From assembly GCA_030597485.1 (NCBI GenBank), contig JAUVRU010000151.1, positions 1 through 6,087 on the forward strand: a stretch of 6,087 nucleotides of DNA. The letters run 5' to 3'. This stretch comes from Anaerolineae bacterium. Its GTDB lineage: Bacteria; Chloroflexota; Anaerolineae; 4572-78; NAK82. The notes under the pieces were generated by a model that saw only the letters and a list, made by a program, of their open reading frames with translations, did not search any database and had not been told where the DNA came from. The position numbers were made by a program, and so were the translations under genes. Shown here one piece after another: positions 1 to 4,506 of the stretch (its first letter is position 1; every line of letters begins with the position of its first letter).

Positions 1-3
1 CAT
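1..3 (-). CDS. Start codon of a divergent gene running off the left edge (partial)
   Basis: Read on the minus strand, the first three bases are an ATG. It is preceded five bases upstream by GAGGAG (complement of 9-14), an excellent ribosome binding site, and a minus-strand promoter lies further upstream at 65-92. Only the start codon is inside the window, so the product is unknown. The call rests on the site layout alone and could be a coincidence, but ribosome binding site, spacing and promoter all agree. Confidence 0.5.
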
Positions 4-8
4 ATAAT

Positions 9-14
9 CTCCTC
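9..14 (-). promoter_or_regulatory. Ribosome binding site of the left-edge minus-strand gene
   Basis: GAGGAG on the minus strand, five bases before a minus-strand ATG at 3-1. It matches the anti-Shine-Dalgarno consensus at all six positions and is the main reason to place a gene off the left edge. Confidence 0.5.
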
Positions 15-64
15 GTGTTGGCCATTGGATCACTGTCGATACCACTGGCTTCGGATCTTGGTGG

Positions 65-92
65 ATTGTACACCGATTGGTGAGTTTGACAA
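65..92 (-). promoter_or_regulatory. Minus-strand sigma70-type promoter for the left-edge gene
   Basis: On the minus strand a -35 box TTGTCA (92-87, five of six consensus bases) is followed after 16 bases by a -10 box TACAAT (70-65, five of six). Transcription would start near position 58 and leave a leader of about 55 bases before the ATG at position 3. The -35 box overlaps the TTGACA of the plus-strand promoter at 86-91. The two therefore share one near-palindromic TTTGACAAA and RNA polymerase probably cannot occupy both at once. Confidence 0.5.
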
Positions 93-115
93 AGACGCGA
101 GAGGGCAGCTACACT
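86..115 (+). promoter_or_regulatory. Distal (P1) promoter of the tRNA operon
   Basis: TTGACA at 86-91, a perfect -35 box, then an 18-base spacer and TACACT at 110-115 as -10. It lies about 75 bases upstream of tRNA-Leu, ahead of the stronger P2 promoter. It overlaps a minus-strand promoter, so it may be the weaker or competing start. Confidence 0.45.
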
Positions 116-136
116 AACCTCCGGGCACGTCCAGTT

Positions 137-165
137 TTGACACCGGGCAGAGAATGGCGTATAAT
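137..165 (+). promoter_or_regulatory. Proximal (P2) tRNA operon promoter, perfect sigma70 consensus
   Basis: TTGACA at 137-142 and TATAAT at 160-165 with a 17-base spacer, so both hexamers and the spacing equal the housekeeping sigma consensus. The predicted start near 172 leaves a 5' leader of roughly 19 bases before the mature tRNA-Leu end at 191. Such strength suits stable RNA genes. No GC-rich discriminator typical of stringent control is obvious between the -10 and the start. Confidence 0.85.
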
Positions 166-190
166 GGAGACAGTCAGTTTCAGCCAACCA

Positions 191-274
191 GCCGAGGTGG
201 CGGAACAGGCAGACGCGCTGCGTTCAGGGCGCAGTGGGCAGTAGCTCGTGTGGGTTCAAATCCCACCCTCGGCA
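191..274 (+). tRNA. tRNA-Leu (anticodon CAG)
   Basis: A class II tRNA fold is complete. The acceptor stem is GCCGAGG (191-197) with CCTCGGC (267-273), and the discriminator is A274. The anticodon stem is CTGCG/CGCAG with loop TTCAGGG, so the anticodon CAG lies at 225-227 and reads CUG. A 15-base variable region (235-249) can form a GGGC/GCTC stem, as expected for leucine tRNAs. The T arm is GTGGG/CCCAC around TTCAAAT. The bases after the discriminator are CCT, so the CCA end is added after transcription. It is the first gene of a two-tRNA operon. Confidence 0.96.
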
Positions 275-281
275 CCTCCAA

Positions 282-353
282 TGCGGGGTGGAGCAGTGGT
301 AGCTCGCCAGGCTCATAACCTGGAGGTCGTGGGTTCGAATCCTACCCCCGCTA
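282..353 (+). tRNA. Initiator tRNA-fMet (anticodon CAT)
   Basis: The cloverleaf is complete. The anticodon loop is CTCATAA with CAT at 314-316, the T arm is GTGGG/CCTAC around TTCGAAT, and the D stem is GAGC/GCTC. It is called initiator rather than elongator for two reasons. The first acceptor pair is U1-U72 (282 and 352), a mismatch, and the D stem has a purine 11-pyrimidine 24 pair (A-U). The usual run of three G-C pairs next to the anticodon loop is incomplete: 29-41 is A-U (309, 321), while 30-40 and 31-39 are G-C. CCA is not encoded. It lies seven bases after tRNA-Leu and is surely cotranscribed. Confidence 0.9.
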
Positions 354-371
354 CCTGAGTGTTATTCTGGG

Positions 372-413
372 GGGCCGCCAGCAATGCTGTGGAGCAGGCT
401 GGCGGCCCTTTTT
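372..413 (+). terminator. Intrinsic terminator of the tRNA operon
   Basis: A perfect 11-bp GC-rich stem, GGGCCGCCAGC (372-382) with GCTGGCGGCCC (398-408), encloses a 15-base loop and is followed directly by five T (409-413). It lies 18 bases after tRNA-fMet. On the minus strand the hairpin is followed by CCCCAGAA rather than a T run, so it should terminate mainly the plus-strand tRNA transcript. It gives at best weak termination of the convergent gene, whose stop codon begins only eight bases beyond the T run. Confidence 0.93.
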
Positions 414-420
414 GTGCCCA

Positions 421-1368
421 TCAGGATTGGCTCCCACCGGCTGGTGTTGGCCTCTCCGGGGTAACGTTGGTCGCCTCAAGCCCCCCACGGCCGAATTGCA
501 GGCTCGGTTCCAATTCCTCCCATGCCCCCGGCCAGAAGCATAGGTCAATCGTCCACCAGGGGCCTTCGTAACCTGCGTCCAGAACGGTCTGCACCATCTC
601 GCGTATGTCGAGCACACCGACGTCAAAGGGTGCGTGGGTGCTGGTCAGGTTGTCGTGCAGGGTGTTGTCTGAGTCGATAGGGTGTACGAAGCCGATGTGG
701 CCGGCCAGATTCCTGGCCAATTCAGGGGCGCCTCCGGGGAGAGTCTCTCGGGGCGGGGTTTGGCGAGCGCCCACAGCGGCACACATGTTGGCATGGCAGA
801 AATCAAACATCACGGTGAAGTTGTCGTGGTCCACTTCGTTGACCATGTTCAGGATCTCGCCCGGTTTGTTGAACATGAATCCGGGCTCAAATTCCCAGGC
901 CACCACCACCCCATTCTGGCAAGCAATTTCGGCATAGTCGTGAAATGCGTGCACAGCCCGGGCCCACGCGTCCGCATAGCTTACGCCAGCCGGCAGGGGC
1001 GGCTCGGCGAGGGTATCCATGCGGATGACCGGAATCCGGCAGTCAACGCAGAACTCGATGCTCTTCCTGAAGACTGTCCGGGACTCGTTGCGGACCGCCG
1101 GGTCATTGCTGTAGAAGGGAGACGGGCTGAGATCGGCACCGTAGGAGGAAAACTCCAGGCCGGCTCCGTTGACCATGCTCAGCAGCTTGTTGCGACTGGG
1201 CGTGTCGGGCCAGTCAGCCAGTGATCCGTATCCTGGATCGGCCGGTATCTCAAGGCCATCATAGCCCAGCTCGCCCAGGCGGGCGATCACTTTCTCAAAG
1301 GGGATCGGGTTGTCGGCATAGGCCCCCATGGTGAACGCTGATGTTCCAACCGCTATCTTCGCGGTCAT
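421..1368 (-). CDS. Sugar phosphate isomerase/epimerase family TIM-barrel protein
   Basis: A 315-residue cytoplasmic protein of the xylose-isomerase-like / AP endonuclease 2 TIM-barrel superfamily, whose members use a divalent metal to isomerise, epimerise or dehydrate sugars and cyclitols. The start GYDGLEIPADPG (residues 35-46) is the typical first strand-loop of the barrel. Probable metal ligands are E159 in WEFEPG, D189 and H192 in MFDFCHAN, H229 in GFVHPID, and an acidic residue near 275 (WWTIDLCFWP). The last ~25 residues are rich in G, P and T and look like a flexible tail. The ATG at 1368 was preferred over one 17 codons upstream because AGGCGG lies seven bases before it, and because the extra residues do not look like a barrel start. 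It lies 69 bases from the preceding gene on the same strand, so the two are probably one operon. Substrate unknown; the fold is confident, the reaction is not. Confidence 0.85.
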   Translation of the reverse strand: MTAKIAVGTSAFTMGAYADNPIPFEKVIARLGELGYDGLEIPADPGYGSLADWPDTPSRNKLLSMVNGAGLEFSSYGADLSPSPFYSNDPAVRNESRTVFRKSIEFCVDCRIPVIRMDTLAEPPLPAGVSYADAWARAVHAFHDYAEIACQNGVVVAWEFEPGFMFNKPGEILNMVNEVDHDNFTVMFDFCHANMCAAVGARQTPPRETLPGGAPELARNLAGHIGFVHPIDSDNTLHDNLTSTHAPFDVGVLDIREMVQTVLDAGYEGPWWTIDLCFWPGAWEELEPSLQFGRGGLEATNVTPERPTPAGGSQS

Positions 1369-1394
1369 TGTCCATCCGCCTTTCGTTCTTGTGT

Positions 1395-1418
1395 TGAAGC
1401 CAGTGATGCCTGGCTTCA
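1395..1418 (-). other. Intercistronic hairpin between the two TIM-barrel genes
   Basis: A perfect nine-base inverted repeat, TGAAGCCAG (1395-1403) and CTGGCTTCA (1410-1418), with a six-base loop in the 68-base gap between the two minus-strand genes. No T run follows on either strand, so it is not a standard terminator. It may be an RNA processing or stability element, or partial attenuation between the genes. It lies about 27 bases upstream of the downstream gene's ATG and leaves its ribosome binding site free. Confidence 0.5.
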
Positions 1419-1436
1419 TCGCTGCCCCCCCCGCAG

Positions 1437-2246
1437 CTACAGCCCCATAGACCTGAGCAATCGACGGTTGTTGGCGACGGCCGCCGCTGGATCTTTCCTG
1501 GCGGGCGCGGACTCCTCTTCAGCCACGACCCAGCCTTGATACCCGCTCTTCTCCAGAAAGCCGAAGAACGATTGCCAGTCGATGATACCTTGTCCCAGGG
1601 GCTGCCACTCGTCATTGGCGTCCACATCCTTGATGTGCACGTGAACGATGCGAGCACGGTGTCGGCGAACACAATCCATCAGGTCTTGCCCTCCGCGTAC
1701 GATATGACCCGCATCGGGATTGAACATGAGACCGCTATCCGCCGTGCCCGACAGAAGGCGGTCATACTCTGCTGCCGACTCCAGGAGAGACCCATGGTGC
1801 GAGTGGGGATGCACGCACACGGTTACTCCCATTCTGCCCCCTTGTTCAGCCACGGTCCGGTAGAATTGGATGGCTTGGTCGAACCTGACATCGTACTGAT
1901 CACGCGCTGGCGCGCTGGCGCCGCCAAGGCACAACATGACGCCCAGCTCCTGGGCGAACGCTAATGCTTTCTGGGCGCCGGCCAGGTCTTCTTCAAAACG
2001 GTCGGCATCGGTGAATCCAGTTGTCGAGTAGGCATAAGCTGCCAGTGTCAGGTTTCGCTGCCGGAGATCCAATGCGAAGTGGTCTGGCGAAGAGAAATAA
2101 TCTCCGATCATCACATTGGAGAACTCTACGCCGTCGTAGCCTGCCGCAGACACGGCATCCAGAATGTCGGTCGGTGTGCCGGTCCACCCGTCTCCCAGCA
2201 TTTCCCAGGTGTAGGTTTGACATCCGATACCTTGAATGGTTGTCAC
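1437..2246 (-). CDS. Inosose dehydratase-like (IolE-type) TIM-barrel protein
   Basis: A 269-residue cytoplasmic protein of the sugar phosphate isomerase/epimerase superfamily, closest in motif pattern to myo-inosose-2 dehydratase (IolE) and related epimerases. Visible features: GYDGVEF at 36-42 after strand one; CVHPHSHHG at 144-152; FNPDAGH at 175-181 with probable metal ligands D178 and H181; VHVHIKDVD at 201-209, matching the HLKDV motif of IolE; a GQGIIDW stretch at 218-224; and a C-terminal WVVAEEE at 239-245 supplying an acidic ligand. Length is near the usual 270-300 for the group. The GTG start at 2246 is chosen because GAGGAGG ends eight bases before it. The open frame extends 76 codons further upstream, but that stretch crosses the predicted promoter and does not resemble the family. 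It is the first gene of the minus-strand unit. It could act on another keto-sugar or cyclitol, so the exact substrate is open. Confidence 0.82.
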   Translation of the reverse strand: MTTIQGIGCQTYTWEMLGDGWTGTPTDILDAVSAAGYDGVEFSNVMIGDYFSSPDHFALDLRQRNLTLAAYAYSTTGFTDADRFEEDLAGAQKALAFAQELGVMLCLGGASAPARDQYDVRFDQAIQFYRTVAEQGGRMGVTVCVHPHSHHGSLLESAAEYDRLLSGTADSGLMFNPDAGHIVRGGQDLMDCVRRHRARIVHVHIKDVDANDEWQPLGQGIIDWQSFFGFLEKSGYQGWVVAEEESAPARKDPAAAVANNRRLLRSMGL

Positions 2247-2254
2247 TGATGTTG

Positions 2255-2261
2255 CCTCCTC
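2255..2261 (-). promoter_or_regulatory. Ribosome binding site fixing the GTG start of the IolE-like gene
   Basis: GAGGAGG on the minus strand, eight bases upstream of GTG at 2246-2244. No comparably good site was seen before the upstream in-frame starts, so it decides the start. Confidence 0.75.
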
Positions 2262-2388
2262 GTTCACGTAGTAGGATTCGGCACCTGTATCCAGGACGCG
2301 GAGTGTGGACCTTGGTTGGCCTCCGGAATAGCGATGCAAGGACAGAGCTTGGAGATCAGAGTTGGGCAGAGGGTTGCCTGCGTGGCTC

Positions 2389-2417
2389 ATGGTACAGCAA
2401 CCTGTATCCCGTGTCAA
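2389..2417 (-). promoter_or_regulatory. Promoter of the TIM-barrel operon
   Basis: On the minus strand TTGACA (2417-2412, perfect -35) is followed after 17 bases by TACCAT (2394-2389, four of six). Transcription from about 2382 would give a leader of about 136 bases before the GTG at 2246. The -35 box lies inside a 12-base inverted repeat, CGTGT-CA-ACACG (2410-2421), which could be an operator. Confidence 0.45.
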
Positions 2418-2421
2418 CACG
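2410..2421. repeat. Inverted repeat over the minus-strand -35 box, possible operator
   Basis: CGTGT-CA-ACACG: five-base arms around a two-base centre, covering the whole TTGACA -35 box of the TIM-barrel promoter. A repressor bound here would block polymerase. The hexamer CGTGTC recurs at 2559-2564 and, inverted, at 2649-2654 in the same region. Short palindromes arise by chance, so this is tentative. Confidence 0.3.
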
Positions 2422-2527
2422 CACGCGCCCAGAGACCATACACCATTCAAGCTAGCGGAGCGAGGCACCCTCAACTGCGAACTTCGTTTGGCGAGGGCGG
2501 CTGATGATACTCACTCCATCCGACAAC

Positions 2528-2542
2528 GCAAAGCGTGTTTGC
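2528..2542. repeat. Small inverted repeat, possible operator
   Basis: GCAAA (2528-2532) and TTTGC (2538-2542) flank a five-base centre GCGTG. The AAA-CG-TTT look recalls sites of LacI-type sugar regulators, but the centre has odd length and is not symmetric, so the match is poor. Confidence 0.2.
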
Positions 2543-2554
2543 CTCTGAGGAGTG

Positions 2555-2583
2555 GTCCCGTGTCGATCTCAGGTCCACGGGAC
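2555..2583. repeat. Inverted repeat with half-sites two helical turns apart
   Basis: GTCCCGTG (2555-2562) and CACGGGAC (2576-2583) are perfect eight-base arms separated by 13 bases, with arm centres 21 bases apart. It lies about 25 bases upstream of the plus-strand -35 box, a usual place for an activator or dimeric regulator. It could also form an RNA hairpin if transcribed, but no T run follows. Confidence 0.4.
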
Positions 2584-2608
2584 TCAAATGGAATGTCAGC
2601 CAGATGGG

Positions 2609-2637
2609 TTGCTGTTGAGAAATGGACGTGTTATACT
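2609..2637 (+). promoter_or_regulatory. Candidate promoter of the aldo/keto reductase-SDR-zwf unit
   Basis: TTGCTG at 2609-2614 as a weak -35, a 17-base spacer, and TATACT at 2632-2637 as a good -10 carrying an extended -10 TG (2629-2630). A start near 2644 gives a leader of about 100 bases before the GTG at 2743. The weak -35 with an extended -10 would suit activation from the inverted repeat just upstream. Confidence 0.45.
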
Positions 2638-2728
2638 GATTTGGGGAGGACACGTGCACTCGCGGCCGCTAATCACGCGGTAGCACTTGACCCACCACCG
2701 CTTCACCAGGGTAAGCGGATATCGGGCA

Positions 2729-2735
2729 GGGGAGG
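2729..2735 (+). promoter_or_regulatory. Ribosome binding site fixing the GTG start of the aldo/keto reductase
   Basis: GGGGAGG, seven bases upstream of GTG at 2743. The following residues (KYRRLGKTELKV) are the standard N-terminus of the family, so site and protein agree on this start. Confidence 0.8.
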
Positions 2736-2742
2736 CATTCTC

Positions 2743-3669
2743 GTGAAATACCGTCGGCTTGGCAAAACGGAACTCAAAGTTCCGGTCGTCGGCATAGGCA
2801 CCTGGCAGTTTGGCGGCGAATGGGGTAAGCGCTTCACGCAACAGGAGGTCAACAGTCTGCTCGGTCGTGCCAGGGAGTTGGGGATCAATCTGATTGATAC
2901 CGCAGCATGTTACGGCGACCACCTGTCAGAGTCGTTGATAGGCCGAGCGATCAGGGCGGACCGCGAACGCTGGATCATCGCCACCAAGTTTGGACACAAA
3001 TTCCACGGCAACTTCGATCGGAGCGACCACTGGTCACCCGAAGAGGTCCGGGATCAGCTGGAAGCCTCCCTCAAGGCGTTGAACACAGACACTATCGACT
3101 TGTACCAGTTCCATTCCGGCAGTGACGATGCCTTTGATTCGGACGGCCTGTGGAAGATGCTGGAAAGGCAGATAAAAGCGGGGAAAATCCGGTATTTGGG
3201 TATATCTATCACCAGTCGGAGCGAGAAACTCTATCAGGTGAAGGGGGCAAGCCGGGTAGGTGCCAGCACCATTCAGGTCGTGTACAATCGCTTGGAGAAG
3301 GCTCCGGAGGAGCGGATACTGCCCTCGTGTCACGAACGGGATCTGGGGGTGCTTGCCCGTGTGCCACTGGCCAGCGGATTGCTCAGCGGGAAGTACAAAC
3401 CTGGCGCTGAGTTCACCGATAAGGACGATGTGCGTTCCTTGCAGAACAAGGAGAAGGTGCAAGTACAGCTGGGGTTGGTGCAGCAAATCCAACAGGCGGA
3501 AGTGCCTGAAGGTGTAGCTATGGCACCTTGGGCACTGGCCTGGTGCCTGCAGCATCCGGCCGTCACCTGCGTCATCCCCGGATGCAAGACAGTTGAGCAG
3601 CTGGAGGTAAACGCCCGCGCGGCGGACCTCGACATGGTTCGTGACGACCATCCGCAGGCGTTGAGGTAA
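2743..3669 (+). CDS. Aldo/keto reductase
   Basis: A 308-residue cytoplasmic NAD(P)H-dependent oxidoreductase with an (alpha/beta)8 barrel. It reduces aldehyde or keto groups, often of sugars, or oxidises the alcohol. The N-terminal RRLGKTELKVPVVGIGTW (residues 4-21) is typical. The full catalytic tetrad is visible: D52 and Y57 in LIDTAACYG, K82 in IATKFG, and H124 in DLYQFHS. The cofactor-binding C-terminal part shows GVLARVPLASGLLSGKY (202-218) and VIPGCKTVEQLEVN (277-290). Length is at the short end of the usual 310-330, but all core elements are present. The long open frame upstream of the GTG is not used. It is the first gene of the plus-strand unit, divergent from the TIM-barrel genes, which favours a sugar-type substrate. 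The exact subfamily and substrate are not determined. Confidence 0.92.
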   Translation: MKYRRLGKTELKVPVVGIGTWQFGGEWGKRFTQQEVNSLLGRARELGINLIDTAACYGDHLSESLIGRAIRADRERWIIATKFGHKFHGNFDRSDHWSPEEVRDQLEASLKALNTDTIDLYQFHSGSDDAFDSDGLWKMLERQIKAGKIRYLGISITSRSEKLYQVKGASRVGASTIQVVYNRLEKAPEERILPSCHERDLGVLARVPLASGLLSGKYKPGAEFTDKDDVRSLQNKEKVQVQLGLVQQIQQAEVPEGVAMAPWALAWCLQHPAVTCVIPGCKTVEQLEVNARAADLDMVRDDHPQALR

Positions 3670-3702
3670 GAGGATCTAGTGATAAAACATCAGGCAGTCG
3701 AA

Positions 3703-3752
3703 GGAGCGCTGCGTGCCCCTCACCAGAATGATGAAACAGGCACTTGTGCTCC
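3703..3752 (+). other. Imperfect hairpin in the AKR-SDR intergenic gap
   Basis: Nested arms GGAGC/GCTCC (3703-3707, 3748-3752) and GTGCC/GGCAC (3713-3717, 3739-3743) could pair in the 103-base gap before the SDR gene. No T run follows, so it is not a normal terminator. If real it may stabilise or process the mRNA. The stem is short and interrupted. Confidence 0.25.
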
Positions 3753-3772
3753 ATTAACCACAGGAGGACAGC

Positions 3773-4489
3773 ATGTTTAATGTCTCGGAGCAAGTTGTTA
3801 TTGTCACCGGCGCCGCCGGCAACCTGGGACAGGCCGTAGGGCTGGCCTTTCTGGCCGCTGGGGCCAATCTGGCGCTCGCGGATCACGCTGAGGGCCGTCT
3901 CGGTCGGATTTTCACCGACATAGCTGGCTCACCCGATCACTTTTTGGCAGACTCCGTTGACGCGACGGACAACGACGCTGTGGAAGCCATGGTCGCGGAG
4001 ACGATTGATCGCTTGGGTCGAGTTGACGTGCTGGTCAACACCGTTGGTGGCTTCCGTGGCGAAACGGCGGTTCACGAGACCTCTCTGGAGACCTGGGACC
4101 TTATGCTGAACCTGCACGCCCGGTCAGTCTTCATCGCCAGTCGAGCTGTTATCCCGCACATGCTGCAGCAGGGATCCGGCAAGATTGTGAGCGTGGCCGC
4201 TCAGGCAGCCTTGAAAGGGGGCAAGAATAATGCGGCCTACAGCGCGTCCAAGAGCGCGGTCATTCGTCTTACTGAGAGCATGGCCGCCGAGCTGAAAGGA
4301 TCGGGCATTAACGTCAATTGCATCCTGCCCAGCATCATCGATACTCCCCAGAATCGTCAGGCGATGCCTCGCGCTGACCACAAACGCTGGGTGAAGCCCG
4401 AGGCGTTGGCGGACGTTATCCTTTTCCTGGCCTCAGACGCCGCTCGCGAGGTTCACGGTGCCGCCGTGCCGGTGTATGGAAAGAGTTAG
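3773..4489 (+). CDS. Short-chain dehydrogenase/reductase (SDR), catalytic Ser position is Ala
   Basis: A 238-residue classical-length SDR with a Rossmann fold that uses NAD(P) to interconvert alcohols and ketones. The cofactor motif TGAAGNLG is at 12-19. D37 at the end of strand two points to NAD(H) rather than NADP(H). NTVGG at 89-93 replaces the usual NNAG. N113, Y156 and K160 (YSASK) of the catalytic set are present. The serine normally 13 residues before the tyrosine aligns with A143 in VSVAAQAALKGG, and the nearest serine is S140. Dihydropteridine reductase-type SDRs also lack this serine, so the protein may still be active on a special substrate. The ending GAAVPVYGKS is normal. AGGAGG lies five bases before the ATG. 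The gene lies 103 bases after the aldo/keto reductase and 17 bases before zwf, so cotranscription with zwf is very likely. Substrate unknown. Confidence 0.92.
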   Translation: MFNVSEQVVIVTGAAGNLGQAVGLAFLAAGANLALADHAEGRLGRIFTDIAGSPDHFLADSVDATDNDAVEAMVAETIDRLGRVDVLVNTVGGFRGETAVHETSLETWDLMLNLHARSVFIASRAVIPHMLQQGSGKIVSVAAQAALKGGKNNAAYSASKSAVIRLTESMAAELKGSGINVNCILPSIIDTPQNRQAMPRADHKRWVKPEALADVILFLASDAAREVHGAAVPVYGKS

Positions 4490-4506
4490 GTTGAGGATTG
4501 GAGATT

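Larger units (their letters stand above)
2247..2742. other. 496-bp divergent regulatory region
   Basis: This gap separates the minus-strand TIM-barrel genes from the plus-strand oxidoreductase genes. Both flanking reading frames happen to stay open into it, but neither extension looks like protein. It contains a promoter candidate for each direction and inverted repeats at 2410-2421, 2528-2542 and 2555-2583. I found no RNA gene or convincing independent coding region in it. It is the likely place where a regulator encoded elsewhere coordinates both units. Confidence 0.5.

Noticed and set aside
191..355. tRNA genes as an integration (att) site
   Set aside because: I saw no integrase gene and noticed no direct repeat of a tRNA 3' end in the window; the genes downstream are ordinary metabolic ones.
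682..1224. 180-codon plus-strand open frame inside the minus-strand TIM-barrel gene
   Set aside because: It is the antisense shadow of a gene with clear family motifs and shows no motif of its own.
2247..2474. 76-codon upstream extension of the IolE-like gene
   Set aside because: GAGGAGG points to the GTG at 2246, the barrel's first strand follows at once, and the extension overlaps the predicted promoter.
2687..2715. TTGACC as another -35 box before the aldo/keto reductase
   Set aside because: No TATAAT-like hexamer lies at 16-18 bases; GGTAAG is too poor.
2362..2742. In-frame 127-codon upstream extension of the aldo/keto reductase
   Set aside because: The family N-terminus starts exactly at the GTG at 2743, which has its own strong ribosome binding site. 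The extension crosses promoters and inverted repeats and has no recognisable protein features.
3034..3651. 205-codon minus-strand open frame opposite the aldo/keto reductase
   Set aside because: It is antisense to a gene with a complete catalytic tetrad and has no recognisable domain.
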